Positions 46,271-56,989 of a DNA stretch of 64,000 bases are shown here, piece after piece (within the stretch, counting starts at the first letter, position 1; each line of letters begins with the position of its first letter). Below the pieces are notes generated by a model that worked only from the letters and a program-made list of their open reading frames with translations, was not told where the DNA came from and ran no database searches. The stretch comes from Petunia secreta (taxonomy: Eukaryota > Streptophyta > Magnoliopsida > Solanales > Solanaceae), in NCBI GenBank assembly GCA_029990175.1, contig JARKIP010000033.1, forward strand, positions 18,459,001-18,523,000, read 5' to 3'. The translations under genes were made by a program, and so were the position numbers.

Positions 46271-46694
46271 TGTTACATGAGAAGAAAGAGGGGAAAGGCC
46301 CCCTAACTCTTTAAATAAGAATAGGGGACAACTATTTCTTTTTGCTTTTCTTTTATTCCCAAAAAGTGTTAATTTGTTATTATTGGGTTAATTAGTGGGG
46401 TCAAGGGTTATTTCATATGTTTCAAGACTTGTGGGCAGAAAAAAACGGGCCAAAGTTGATATAATTCAAAACTTTCCCTCTTCCCAATCCCTATCATATC
46501 AGCAGTCACACTTGCTCCCTCTTTCAAAATTTTCCCTACACACTTCCCCATTTTCTCCCTCTCCAAAACAAAGAACTCAAACGAAAAACAACTTCAAAAT
46601 CTCCGATTCCAGTCAACATTGTTTCAGTTTGTTTTCATTTTAGCAAAATTTCTAATCATCGCTGAGTGGGTATCGTGGTTCCATCAAAATCAAG

Positions 46695-47199
46695 GTAAAT
46701 TTTGACGTTTTTGATAAAATTTCACTGTGTGTCGATAAAAAGTGTATTTTAGTTTGTTCTGGTTTTGTCTTGGTGCTTTTACATTGCTTAGTATCACTGT
46801 TTTTCTGGGTTTTTTGATGGTTAACTTCACATGCAAACTAGTAAAACTGGTGATTGTAAAGAATCATCTTTGTTGTGCACAAACATCGGCATTATATGTG
46901 TGCACATATGGCTTGATGTGTACACATAAGGGTTGATGTGTACATATCTAGATTTATATTGAACATATCTGCTTAAATGGTTCGTGGTGATGATGGTCAT
47001 AAATTGTGCACATAATTTGATATGTGCACACATAATTCAATATGTGCACACATACTACAACATCATTGTAGTCTTTGCACATATTATAGTACGTGTGCAC
47101 ATAAAAAGAATATGTGTGCACATCTTAATTTATGTGTGCATCATCTAATCTTTTATGTATTCTATGTTACTTATATTTTTGTTTAACTTTGTTTTGTAG
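46695..47199 (+). repeat. Leader intron with ATGTGYRCACAT motif array
   Basis: The intron runs from GTAAAT at 46695 to TAG at 47199, just before the ATG at 47205. Between about 46888 and 47150 it holds roughly ten near-palindromes such as ATGTGTGCACAT, ATGTGTACACAT and ATGTGCACACAT, 15-40 bp apart. Confidence 0.85.
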
Positions 47200-48077
47200 A
47201 TAAAATGGTTAGTAATCGTAGTGGTGGTACAAACAAGATACAGTCACATGGGTCTATTCATCTACGGAGTAGTATGAGGAAGAGGGATGATAAGGAAATC
47301 CAGACGGCTCAAGCCGCTAGCAAAAAGACACCTGCTAGTAAGGAGTGTAACGAGGAGCAGGGGGAAAGCCAAGTTAGCGTTGATATGAATCCTCCAGAAC
47401 AGTTGCATGAACGAGAGCAGGCCGTTGGTGATGCAGTAGCAGATGATGAAGTTGGAGTAGCGGAATCATCTGATGATGACAGTGTAGTTAGTAGTACAAC
47501 AGAAGAAAGAGGAGAACCACAAATTGAAGGAGGTGCTGGTAGAGATGAAGAAGAAAGAGAAGAAGTTCAAATTGGACAAATAGAAGCAGGTAGTTATGGA
47601 GCAGGTGAAAGAGAAGGAGCAAATCAAGTACAAATTGAAGGAGGTGGTATTAGAGAAGAAGAAGCAGGTGATACTGGGCGTGAAACTGAAGCAGGTGTTG
47701 GTAGTGGTAGAGTAGAAGAAGAAAGAGGACAACTAGAAGCAGGTGATGGTAGTTGTGGTGCAGGAGAAAGAGAAAGACAAGTTGAAGCAGGTGATGGTGA
47801 AGCAGTAGAAAGAGAACAAGAAAGAGGGGAAGATGTTCCGACTGGATAAAATGAAGTAGGTGAGGCTGGTGAAGCTGGAGAAGAAAGAGTAGCTATTGAA
47901 ACTGGAGAAGAAGAAGCTGTAGAAAAAGAAGTTGGTGGTGTAGGAGAAAATTTCAATCCTAATATTGTTGTTGGTAATGTTTTAAGGGAACTAGGTGGTG
48001 CTGATCAAGATGAGTCAGCAGAGAAAAGAGGAGAAGAGAATGTTGAAATGGCAATAGGTGAAGACGTCGCTGATCAG

Positions 48078-48388
48078 GTTGGAGAATTCGTCAAACTAAT
48101 GTGGCAGATGTGTACACATATTATGATATGTGTGCACATATTGTAATAGTTGTACACATATTACAATATGTGCACACATATCATGATATGTGCCAACATC
48201 TCATTATAGTTGCACATATTATAATATGTGCACACATAACATAATATGTGTGCACATATAATATTATGTGTTCACATAATATTAGATGTGTACATATCAT
48301 TATATGTGTGCACATATTATGAGATGTGATCATATCTCTCTATTTGATGATTAATTCATGCAGTCAGTAATGTGTTCTGAATGTGCAG
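48078..48388 (+). repeat. Second intron with ATGTGYRCACAT motif array
   Basis: Likely donor CAG|GTTGGA and acceptor GTGCAG keep the frame (phase 0). From 48108 to 48335 about eleven motif copies stand about 20-24 bp apart, joined by AT-rich linkers such as ATTATAATATG. Confidence 0.85.
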
Positions 48389-49255
48389 GTTCATGGTGAG
48401 GTTGCGTTCACTCCTCAGAACAACCTGAGGACACATATGGACGTACATGGCGAGACGAAAGTGCCTATATTTGTTGTGAGATCCTCCATCTCTGGTTCTT
48501 TTGCCGCTTTTAGAGAACTCTTGAAAACCCTTAAATTTGAGAACAGTTTCAGAAACAGAATATTTGGTCACCTATTGGAGTTGAATACCAATGCCATTTT
48601 CGCTCCAAAATTAGTCCATGGCCTCCGGGAACGCGCAATCATTTGTGGAAAGAAGAAGGAATTGTGGGTCAACTTTAACGGATTGCCTGTTCGTTTTGGC
48701 CTCCGAGAATTTGCATTGATGACTGGTCTGCAGTGTCACTCTTTCCCGTCGGACGAATTTATAACTGGGGAGGTTGCTAAGAGGGGTGAAGCTTTATGGT
48801 TTGCGATAACCAATGAGGGCAAGCAGAAGTTTGTTACAGCAGAGCAACTACTGGAGCAGATCGAGACAAGCACAACCATTAGTAGACCGCACAAGTTTCG
48901 CCTTTGCTTGGCTTGGTTTGCACACGCAATTCTTTGTGCCAAAGATAAGCGTGCAAGCATTCCTAAAAAGTACGTCCACCTAGCATCCAGGCCCAACACA
49001 TACTTCAATGAATATCCATGGGGCAGAGAGAGCTTTGACCAAATAATTAAGTATCTTCTTATACAGTCTATAGATTAAAAGGATTTCACCCTGTATGGCT
49101 TTCCTTGGGCATTCATTGCCTGGGCATATGAAGCCATTCCTTCGCTGAGGCACGGTGAATTTCCTGAGTTGCCCACAGAGCCAAGGATGATACGGTGGAT
49201 ATCAGACAAGCAAGAGCGTGAGTATGACCAGTTGTTCCGCAATGCTGTTAACCCG

Positions 49256-49599
49256 GTAAGTCTGTAGTTTATATGCAGTCAAAGTCAATTTATGTGCACA
49301 CATAAATAATATGTGTACACATCGTGATTTAAGTGTGCACATATATATTATATGTAAACGTTTAATGATTTATGTGTGCACATATTTTATAGGTGTACAC
49401 ATAATATTTTATGAGTGCACATAATGCAGCACCACAATTGATGTTGATCCTTCTATAATATGTGTACACATAACGATTTATGTGTGCACATATTGTGAGA
49501 TGTTTGCACATATTATATACAGCTAAAACTTCTATCTATTCATCTCATTTGTGATGTCTTTTTTTCTCTTTTTTTTTTTTTGGTTGATGGCGGGTGCAG
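49256..49599 (+). repeat. Third intron with ATGTGYRCACAT motif array
   Basis: The donor is GTAAGT and the acceptor GGTGCAG. About ten motif copies lie between 49290 and 49520, followed by a T-rich tract before the acceptor. Confidence 0.88.
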
Positions 49600-50457
49600 G
49601 TGGTGACCCCTTGCCTTGTTCCAACTCCTAGCGAGATGGAGAAGGATTTCATGAAAAAGTTTGTTCCGTATGAAGATGTGGAGGATGAAGTGATTGATAG
49701 GGTGACTGAAAAGTTGGATGGTGTTAGTAGACTGACTTTGACAGTTCAAATTCCAGTGGATGGGTAGGAAGATGGTTCAAGAGTTAATGTTGGAGCTTTA
49801 AGAGATCGTAGTGAAGGTGGAGATTTTAGAGAAGACAGTTTGAATGATTGTGCAGATGTTGAAGTTCCTGTACAAGATTTTGCTTCAGAGCATGAAGTTG
49901 CCATACGTGTGAGCTTCAGTGCTTTTGGTGGTGGTGGTCATAATAGAGGTTTTGAAAGATCATTTGGTTCTGTAGGTGATGGTGGAGAAGGTACGTCAAG
50001 ATCCCATTATTGTTGCCAATGTAAATTGTGCCAAGACTTCAAAGAAGAAAGAGATAAAGAGAAACAGATGTTGAATGATATGAAGGAGGTCCTTGATTCC
50101 CTTCTACAATGGACAAAGCAGCAGCCCAGGAGGACTGTGTACCCTGCAAGGACACAGATATCTCCTTATGTACATTCTATAAAGAGGAGGGCAAGGATGG
50201 TGAAGAACTGAAAGACCACTCCAGTTGCAAAGAAGGTTCGTGAAATTGTCCAGGAAGAGGTTCAGGAACTGGTTGAGGCAGAAGTTGAGGAGCGACTTCC
50301 TATTAATATTTATAGGCGTGTTGATCCGGCAAAGAAAAAAGCTTTTGATGCATACATGCGTTCGAGAAAAAAGCAGAAGATAATTGTTATGGGCCATGAA
50401 TATGATCTGGCTGAATTTCGTTTGATTACAACCATGGCAGAGTGGCTGGAGAGTCAG

Positions 50458-50731
50458 GTAAACGAGTAACTATAATTGTCATATGTGCACATATTCTTTT
50501 TATGTGCACACATTTCTTTTATGTGCATACATATTGCTTTTATGTGTGCACATATTCCCTTTATGTGTGCACTTATACCTTTTATGTTCGCACTTATTCC
50601 TTTTATGTTTGCACATAATCTATTTATGTGTACACATCTCACAATATGTGTGCACATATGCTAAAGTGTATATATTGGCACATTTTTATAACTATGATTA
50701 CGAAGCTTCTTCTTTTTCATAATGTCTGCAG
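50458..50731 (+). repeat. Fourth intron with ATGTGYRCACAT motif array
   Basis: The donor is GTAAAC and the acceptor CTGCAG. From 50478 to 50662 about eight copies occur in a regular 22-25 bp register of the form CTTTTATGTGTGCACATATT. This is the most regular of the arrays. Confidence 0.88.
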
Positions 50732-51599
50732 CACGTTGATCTTGGGCCTAATGAGGATCAGACACAACAAATTCACAAGTCACTATGATCCGAGTGATGT
50801 CATCCTCGACATGAACTTCTGCTCGGTCATTGCTGGATCGTACATGGACCTTGAAAAGGAGGCAGGGAAAGAGGGGATTTCCTTGGAAGCTTATTTGAAG
50901 GTGACGCCTACTGCGCAAGGAATCGTGGATTATACGCTTGGTAAGACTCCTTACCCAGGTGGGCGCCGTTGGGATGGGGTCAAGAGGGTATTTACAGTCA
51001 TGAACATTATAAAAAAGTATTATGTGACTGTTGTTTTCATGGTCGAGGAAGGAATGATTGAGGTTTATGACTGTAATATTGGGGTGTTCGATGACGATAC
51101 TTTTGCGCCATATATGTTTCCCATCATGGTAATGTTCCCAAGACTCTTGCGAGATTGTGGCAAATTCAACCACTTGTCGGATGAAATCCTGAAGCAAAAA
51201 ATGTGGCCTTATGAGAGGTTGAAGGGTTGCCACACAATGACACGGGGACAGCATGTGGTGGGTATTCGCTGATGTACATCGAGAACCTCCTCACCAACAC
51301 CCCAATGACAGAACTCAGTGATAATACCATGGAGGACTGCAGGTACAGGTGGGCAGTGGACGTATTTCATGAAAAGATGTCTCCTTAAGTTGTTACAATT
51401 TGGTTGAAATTTTTGGATAATCAAAGCCGTGTTTGGTTTTTTATTGGTCTGTAAGGATAATTTAAGCCCTGTGTGGCTTTGTTTTTTATTTCCTTTTGTG
51501 TATGCCTAATACTTTTGGTAAATATTAGCTATGATAAAATGTAGTTATATTTGTATGTTATGTTACATTTCTATGGTTATATTTCTCTCCTTTGAATTG

Positions 51600-52126
51600 A
51601 CAATATATGTGTGGACACACCGTCAAATATGCGTAACACTTAAAATTAATAAGTGTAAGAAGTAAACGACTCTTGTGAGGAGTTCGACACATATTATGTT
51701 ATGTATACACATATAATAATATATGCAACTATTGGCACTGAGATATGCTAAGTTATCCAATTAGAAATTTATGTGTACACACGCATATAATATTATGTGT
51801 ATACCTATTATAATATGTGTAACTATTTCCACAAATCTATGTTTGGTTCCACTGCACATATTACAATAAGTGTACACATATAAAACTATGTGCACACATA
51901 TAATAATATGGGTACACTCGCATATAATATGTGTAACTATTAGCACTCAGATTTGAAAAATACCACATTATGTATGCACATATTATAATATGTGCGCGCA
52001 TATAATATTATGTGTACACCTATTATATTATGTGTAATTATTTGCACAATGATGCGCTTGGTTCATCTGTACATATTATAATATGTGTACACCTATTGTG
52101 AGATGTGCAGTGGAACCAGGCATATC
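51600..52126. repeat. 3' flanking ATGTGYRCACAT motif array
   Basis: Starting about 210 bp after the gene's stop, motif copies such as ATGTGTACACAT, ATGTGCACACAT and ATGTGCGCGCAT recur up to the LTR copy at 52127. Some larger blocks are inverted: TGGTTCCACTGCACATATTA (about 51845) against its inverse near 52100. There is no gene here. Confidence 0.85.
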
Positions 52127-54120
52127 TGAAACGACCTCGGTTAGTCGTTTCGGAAGATAGGACTCCGATTGACGTGCCGATAATTTTAAAATATTTGTAA
52201 GGTCCATTGAGACTTATCTGTAAAATTTGAGCTAAATCAGACCTCGTTTGGTAGGCATCGGAAGAAGGTTTCAGCTTTTATTGTCGATAAATATTAAAAA
52301 GAGATTTTCGAGCTTGGTTTTGGCGAATGAGCTCCGACTCGAAATCTGAAAGCGTCGTTAGGTTCGTATGATTATTTATGGCTTTTGTGAACTTTCGAAA
52401 GTGAAGTTCGATGATGTTCGGCTAGTTTCCGCTAAAATACCGAAATTTAAATAATTTGATATTTTTCTATTTAATTTGTATATTGAGTTTCGGGAGTCCA
52501 ATTGGAGATCCGCCTTAGCAACTGTATTACATATATTTTTTTATAACTTGTATGCTAAAGTTGAAATTATTTCGAATATCGCAGGGTACAATTTTAATTT
52601 TTGTCGTGAAAAGAAAAATAAAAAAATAAAAGAAAATGAAAATGAAAAGAAAGAAAGAAAATGCAAAAGTTGGGCGGTGGCCCTCATCTTAAAGGAGAGG
52701 AACGAACAGAGAATGGAAAACAAAACAAAAAGGGGGAAATGAAACACAGTAAGAGAAAATCCCACAAAATGAGAAAAGAGCCGAAGAAAAGATAGAATTT
52801 TCACCCCGAAACATTCAAATAATGATCTTAATACATTATTTGAGTTTATTACGTCTATTTGAATATATTTTAACGGTGAAAATTAGGATATTAGACATCA
52901 TTTTAATAAGTTCAATTAATAGTTTAAAGGATCAATTGGACCCCATTAATGGAATTGATTATATATTCGTACTCAGTGAGTTATGGGCAACATATAAATG
53001 TAATTTATCTGGGGTTTGGTTATGTGACCTTAAACCCTGTACATAGGCCTAGCCAGCGTATTGCGTATGCAAATAGGGTATTAGGTTCCTAACCGGATTA
53101 CCCTAAGATGTGGAAAATGAAGCCTTTAGCCTTATGTGATATATTTTTCTGATTATTGAACACAGCGGGATCGTTTGGCAATGAATCATAAGGACAAAGA
53201 GGTTATTGAGTGGCTGTACGAACTTTGTAACAAGGTAAGTGTTTATATCCATTTCTTTGGAGGCACCTAGCCTCGTGGATTTCTACCACGTGTTCCTTAC
53301 GTGTGTAGCTTCCGACAGGCGTACTCATTACGCCTTAGTTTTGGATTTACATTGTGTATTATATGTTATGTCCTGTTGTTGGTATTGCATTGAGGATCTA
53401 AGCATTGTACTCTGGCTGTAAGTTGGCATCTACTTCTCGGCGGTCGATGAGAGTCCCGCGCCGGTGAAGGGTTATTATTGCATCACATTGCATTCATATG
53501 CATTACATTGCATATCATTAGGTGCATGAGTATTCTGTCCCAGGAGAGTGCAAGAGTATTCTGCCTCTGGTTTACATTTTATCGGGTGCAGGAGTATTCC
53601 GCCCTAGAAGAGTGCAGGAGTATTCCGCCTCTGGTTTATATCATATTGGGTGCAGGAGTATTACGCCCCAGGAGCAGGAGTATTCTGCTCTTATGTCAGA
53701 TACTAAGAGCAGAAGTATTCCGCCTCAGCTTTACATTATATTGGGTGCAGGAGTATTCCGCCCTAGGAGAGTGCAGGAGTATTCCGCCTCTGGTTTATAT
53801 TATATCAGGTGCAGGAGTATTCCGCCCCAAGAGCAGGAGTATTCCGCTCCAGTTGATTATCAGATTGGATTCCCCTCGAATGCAGGAGTATTTCGCTTCA
53901 AGATGGGATTACGGGCACATATGACCCTTTACATCATATTTTATTTCATTTCATTTCATCTCATTTCATTTCATTTCATTTCATACCATTGTGTAGACTT
54001 GTGGTACATAACTACTATTTTGCTTATACGTGCATTGCTTATTTGTTGATATGTTTCTGGCTCGTATTCCTGGTTGAGTTTATGGTTTCATACGTATTTT
54101 CGGTCACTATATGGCTCTGC
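52127..54120 (+). repeat. Truncated chromovirus LTR copy (related to the E4 LTR)
   Basis: It starts TGAAACGACCTCGGTTAGTCG, like the E4 LTRs, and parallels 54224 onward for about 2 kb, then stops near GGCTCTGCCTA, about 0.5 kb before the LTR end. It includes the 16-bp minisatellite (53522-53895) and the CATTT-rich tract (about 53935-53985). No internal element sequence follows. Confidence 0.85.
53522..53895 (+). repeat. LTR minisatellite GCAGGAGTATTCCGCC
   Basis: About twelve copies of the motif, some with one or two changes, separated by short spacers such as TCTGGTTTATATCATATTGG. They are present at the same place in all three LTR copies. The plus-strand ORFs here only translate the repeat. 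Confidence 0.92.
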
Positions 54121-54223
54121 CTATTATTATATGCGTGCACGTATTATAATATGTGTACACTTATTGTGAGATGTGCAGTGGAACCATGCATATCTTAGTA
54201 ATGTACTTTGCATCGTTAGCTGT

Positions 54224-56746
54224 TGAAGCGACCTCGGTTAGTCGTTTCGAAAGTTAGGACTCCGATTAGCGTGTCGATAATTTTAAAATATTCGTAAGAT
54301 CCATTAAGACTTGCCTGTAAAATTTGAGCTAAATCAGATCTCGTTTGGTAGGCATCAGAAGAAGGTTTCAGTTTTTATTGTCGATAAATATTAAAAAGAG
54401 ATTTTCGAGCTCGGTTTTGGCGAACGAGCTCTGATTCGAAATCCGAAAGCGCCGTTAGGTTCGTATAATTATTTGTGACTTTTGTGATTTTTCAAATGTG
54501 AATTTCGATGTTGTTCGGCTAGTTTCCGCTAAAATGCTGAAAGTTAAATAATTTAACTTTTTTCCATTTAAATTCACATCTTGAGTTTCGGGAACCCGAT
54601 TTGAGATCTGCCTTAGCGAGTATGTTATATATATTTTTTATAACTGGTATGCAAAATTTGGAAGTATTTTTAATATCGTAGGGTACCGTTTTAATTTTTA
54701 CTGTAGCAGCGAATTTTAAAGAAAAAAAGAAAAAAAAAGGAAAAGACAAAAGAAAAGAGAAAAGGACAAAATTGAAAGAGTGAGGCGGTGGCTGATTGTT
54801 TAAAGCAATTGAACAGAAACAGAAACAAAATGGAATTCAGAGAACGAGAAACAGAAACGAGAAGGGGAAATGAAACGCAGAGGAAAAAAAAAAGCCAGAA
54901 AATGAGAAAAGAGCCGGAGAAAAGCAGAATTTTCACCCCAAAACATTCAGGTAATGATCCTAATATATTATTTGAGTTTATTACGTGTGTTTGAATATAT
55001 TTTTACGATAAAAATTGGGATATTAGCATCGTTTTAATAAGTGCAATTGATAGTTTCAAGGGTCAATTGGACCCCGATGATGGAATTGATTACATATTCG
55101 CACTCAGTGAGTTATGAGCAACATATAAATATAATTTATTTAGGGTTTGGTTATATGACCTTAAACCCTGTACATAGGCCTGGACTGCGTATTGCGTATG
55201 GGAATATGGTATCAGGTCCCTACCTGGATAGTTCCAAGATGTGAGGAATGAAACCTTTAGCCTAATTTGATATATTTTTTCTGGTTCTTGAATAGAGTGA
55301 GATCGTTTGGCAACGAAACCAAAGGATAAAGCGGTTTTTGATTAGTAATGCTAACTTTTGGAAGAGGTAAGTGTTTATATCCATTTCTTTGGAGACACCT
55401 AACCTCGTGGATTTTTTACCACGTGTTTCTTACGTGTGTAGCAGCCGATAGGCGTACTCCTTACACCTTAGCTTTGGATTTACATTTTATATTATATGTT
55501 ATGTGTTGTTGTTGATATTGCATTGAGGATCTAAGCATTGTACTCTGACTGTGAGTTGACATCTACTTCCCGGCTGTCAATGAGAGTCCCGCACCGGTGA
55601 AGGGTTATTATTGCATCACATTGCATTCATATGCATTATATGTGATTCATATGCATTAGATTGCATATCATATTGGGAGCAGGAGTATTCCACCCCAGGA
55701 GAGTGCAGGATTATTCCGCCTCTGGTTTATATCATATTGGGTGTAGGAGTATTCCGCCCCAGGAGCAGGAGTATTCCGCTCTTATGTCACATAGTGAGTG
55801 CATGAGTATTCCGCCTCAGCTTTACATTATATCGGGCGCAAGAGTATTCCGCCCCAGGAGAGTGCAGGAGTATTTCGCCTCTGGTTTATATTATATCGGG
55901 TGCAGGAGTATTCCGCTCCTGGAGCAGGAGTATTCTGCTCCATTTGGTTATCTGATTGGATTCCCCTCGAATGCAGGAGTATTCCGCTTCGAGATGGGAT
56001 TACGGGCACATGTGACCCTTTGCATCATATTTCATTTCATCTCATTTCATTTCATTTCAATTCATTTAATACCATTGTGTAGACTTGTGGTACATAACTA
56101 CTGTTCTGCTTCTACGTGCATTGCTTATTTGTTGATACATTTCTGGCTCGTATTCCTAGTTGAGTTTATGGTTTCATACATGTTTCTGGTTATTATTTGG
56201 CTCTGCCTTTTTATAATTTAAATAAGAGGAATTCGGTTTATCTTTTTTTTTCTCCCTGGCTAGCTATCCTATTCTTTGAGATGGCTGGTCTGCCTACTTA
56301 TTGAGTCCTTTTGACTCACCTTTGTTTGTTGATTGCTTCTTGTCTATCTATTTTGTTTCGGCAGGTTCGCTCCAGAATTAAGTTCTCCACGTTGTGAAGG
56401 AACGAAGACGACTTCAGCTGTCAGGGTGAGCCAGCTTTTATTCTGGATGGCCACCAGTTTTGTGTTTATCATTTCAATTACATTTTGCTCCCTTCAGGAG
56501 TATCTCTCTTCTTTCTTAGTCTTAGATGTCTAGTCTGGATAACCCTAAACCTAGTATGTTGGGTAGTCAGCTGTAATTTTTTTTGTACAGCTTAGAGGTA
56601 TTAGTATGTCTGTGTTTTTTAAGTCTTGTCCTTATTTATGAATTGTTATATTTATTTTCCTAATTTAATTGGTAAGGGTTAGCCCGACGGGTCTAGGGGA
56701 GGATGTCGGGTGCCCGCACGGCTTAACTGGATTCCGGGTCATGTCA
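54224..56746 (+). repeat. 5' LTR of E4
   Basis: It starts TGAAGCGACC (TGAAACGACC in the other copies) and ends CATGTCA just before the primer site. It includes the GCAGGAGTATTCCGCC minisatellite (about 55675-55990) and a CATTT tract (about 56030-56070). No host gene lies in it; the ORFs at 55611-56221 and 56333-56533 are by-products. Confidence 0.88.
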
Positions 56747-56748
56747 GT

Positions 56749-56760
56749 TGGTATCAGAGC
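56749..56760 (+). other. Primer-binding site of E4 (tRNA-iMet)
   Basis: TGGTATCAGAGC lies two bases after the LTR end. Confidence 0.95.
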
Positions 56761-56989
56761 CCGGTTTAGAGTCTATCCAGACTAAGACAGTGTCTAGTAG
56801 AGTTTTGCTGATGGGTACGTAAACGTCCGTACTTATCTACGAGAGGCTATGATGGCATTTAGGAAGTTTCACTTGCTTTTTTTTTTCCTGATCGTGCGTC
56901 AGTCTAGGATGCAAAGGTATTTTTGTTAATTCCTTCATGGTAATTGTGAACCCTCGCACGAGAAATCAGCAAACAGTATAAGTTCAAGA

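Larger units (their letters stand above)
46380..51388 (+). pseudogene. DUF1985 / Ulp1 (C48) protease-like transposon gene, decayed
   Basis: The gene model has five exons: a 5' leader to about 46694, exon 47200-48077 (ATG 47205), then 48389-49255, 49600-50457 and 50732-51388. All introns have GT-AG ends. The protein has an acidic Glu/Gly-rich repeat region, a DUF1985 domain (about 48540-49250: IFAPKLVHGLRERAIICG, FGLREFALMTGLQC, then YGFPWAFIAWAYEAIP) and a linker with CCQCKLC. It ends in an Ulp1-like C48 peptidase domain (WDGVKRVF, IEVYDCN, TACGGYSLMYIE). Such proteins remove SUMO-like modifiers when active and are carried by Mutator-like elements of the Kaonashi type. In-frame stops lie at 47847, 49076, 49765 and 50209, with frameshifts near 50790 and 51225. 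The usual catalytic His is replaced (KKYYVT in place of a HW motif). Confidence 0.82.

Noticed and set aside
46395..46643. ORF MGSRVISYV... as the first coding exon of the DUF1985/Ulp1 gene
   Set aside because: It closes before the intron donor at 46695. The better start is ATG 47205 just after the acceptor, and the segment fits a leader exon.
50478..50662. CRISPR-like regularly spaced repeats
   Set aside because: This is plant nuclear DNA; the linkers are similar to each other rather than unique spacers, and no cas genes exist.
53522..53895. ORFs of 148-186 codons across the LTR minisatellite
   Set aside because: They translate the 16-bp repeat in several frames (EYSA and similar) and recur in every LTR copy, so they are by-products.
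52476..54936. Lys/Glu-rich ORFs in the chromovirus LTR
   Set aside because: They lie in A-rich LTR DNA (GAAAAGAAAGAAAG) and the frames differ between the three copies.
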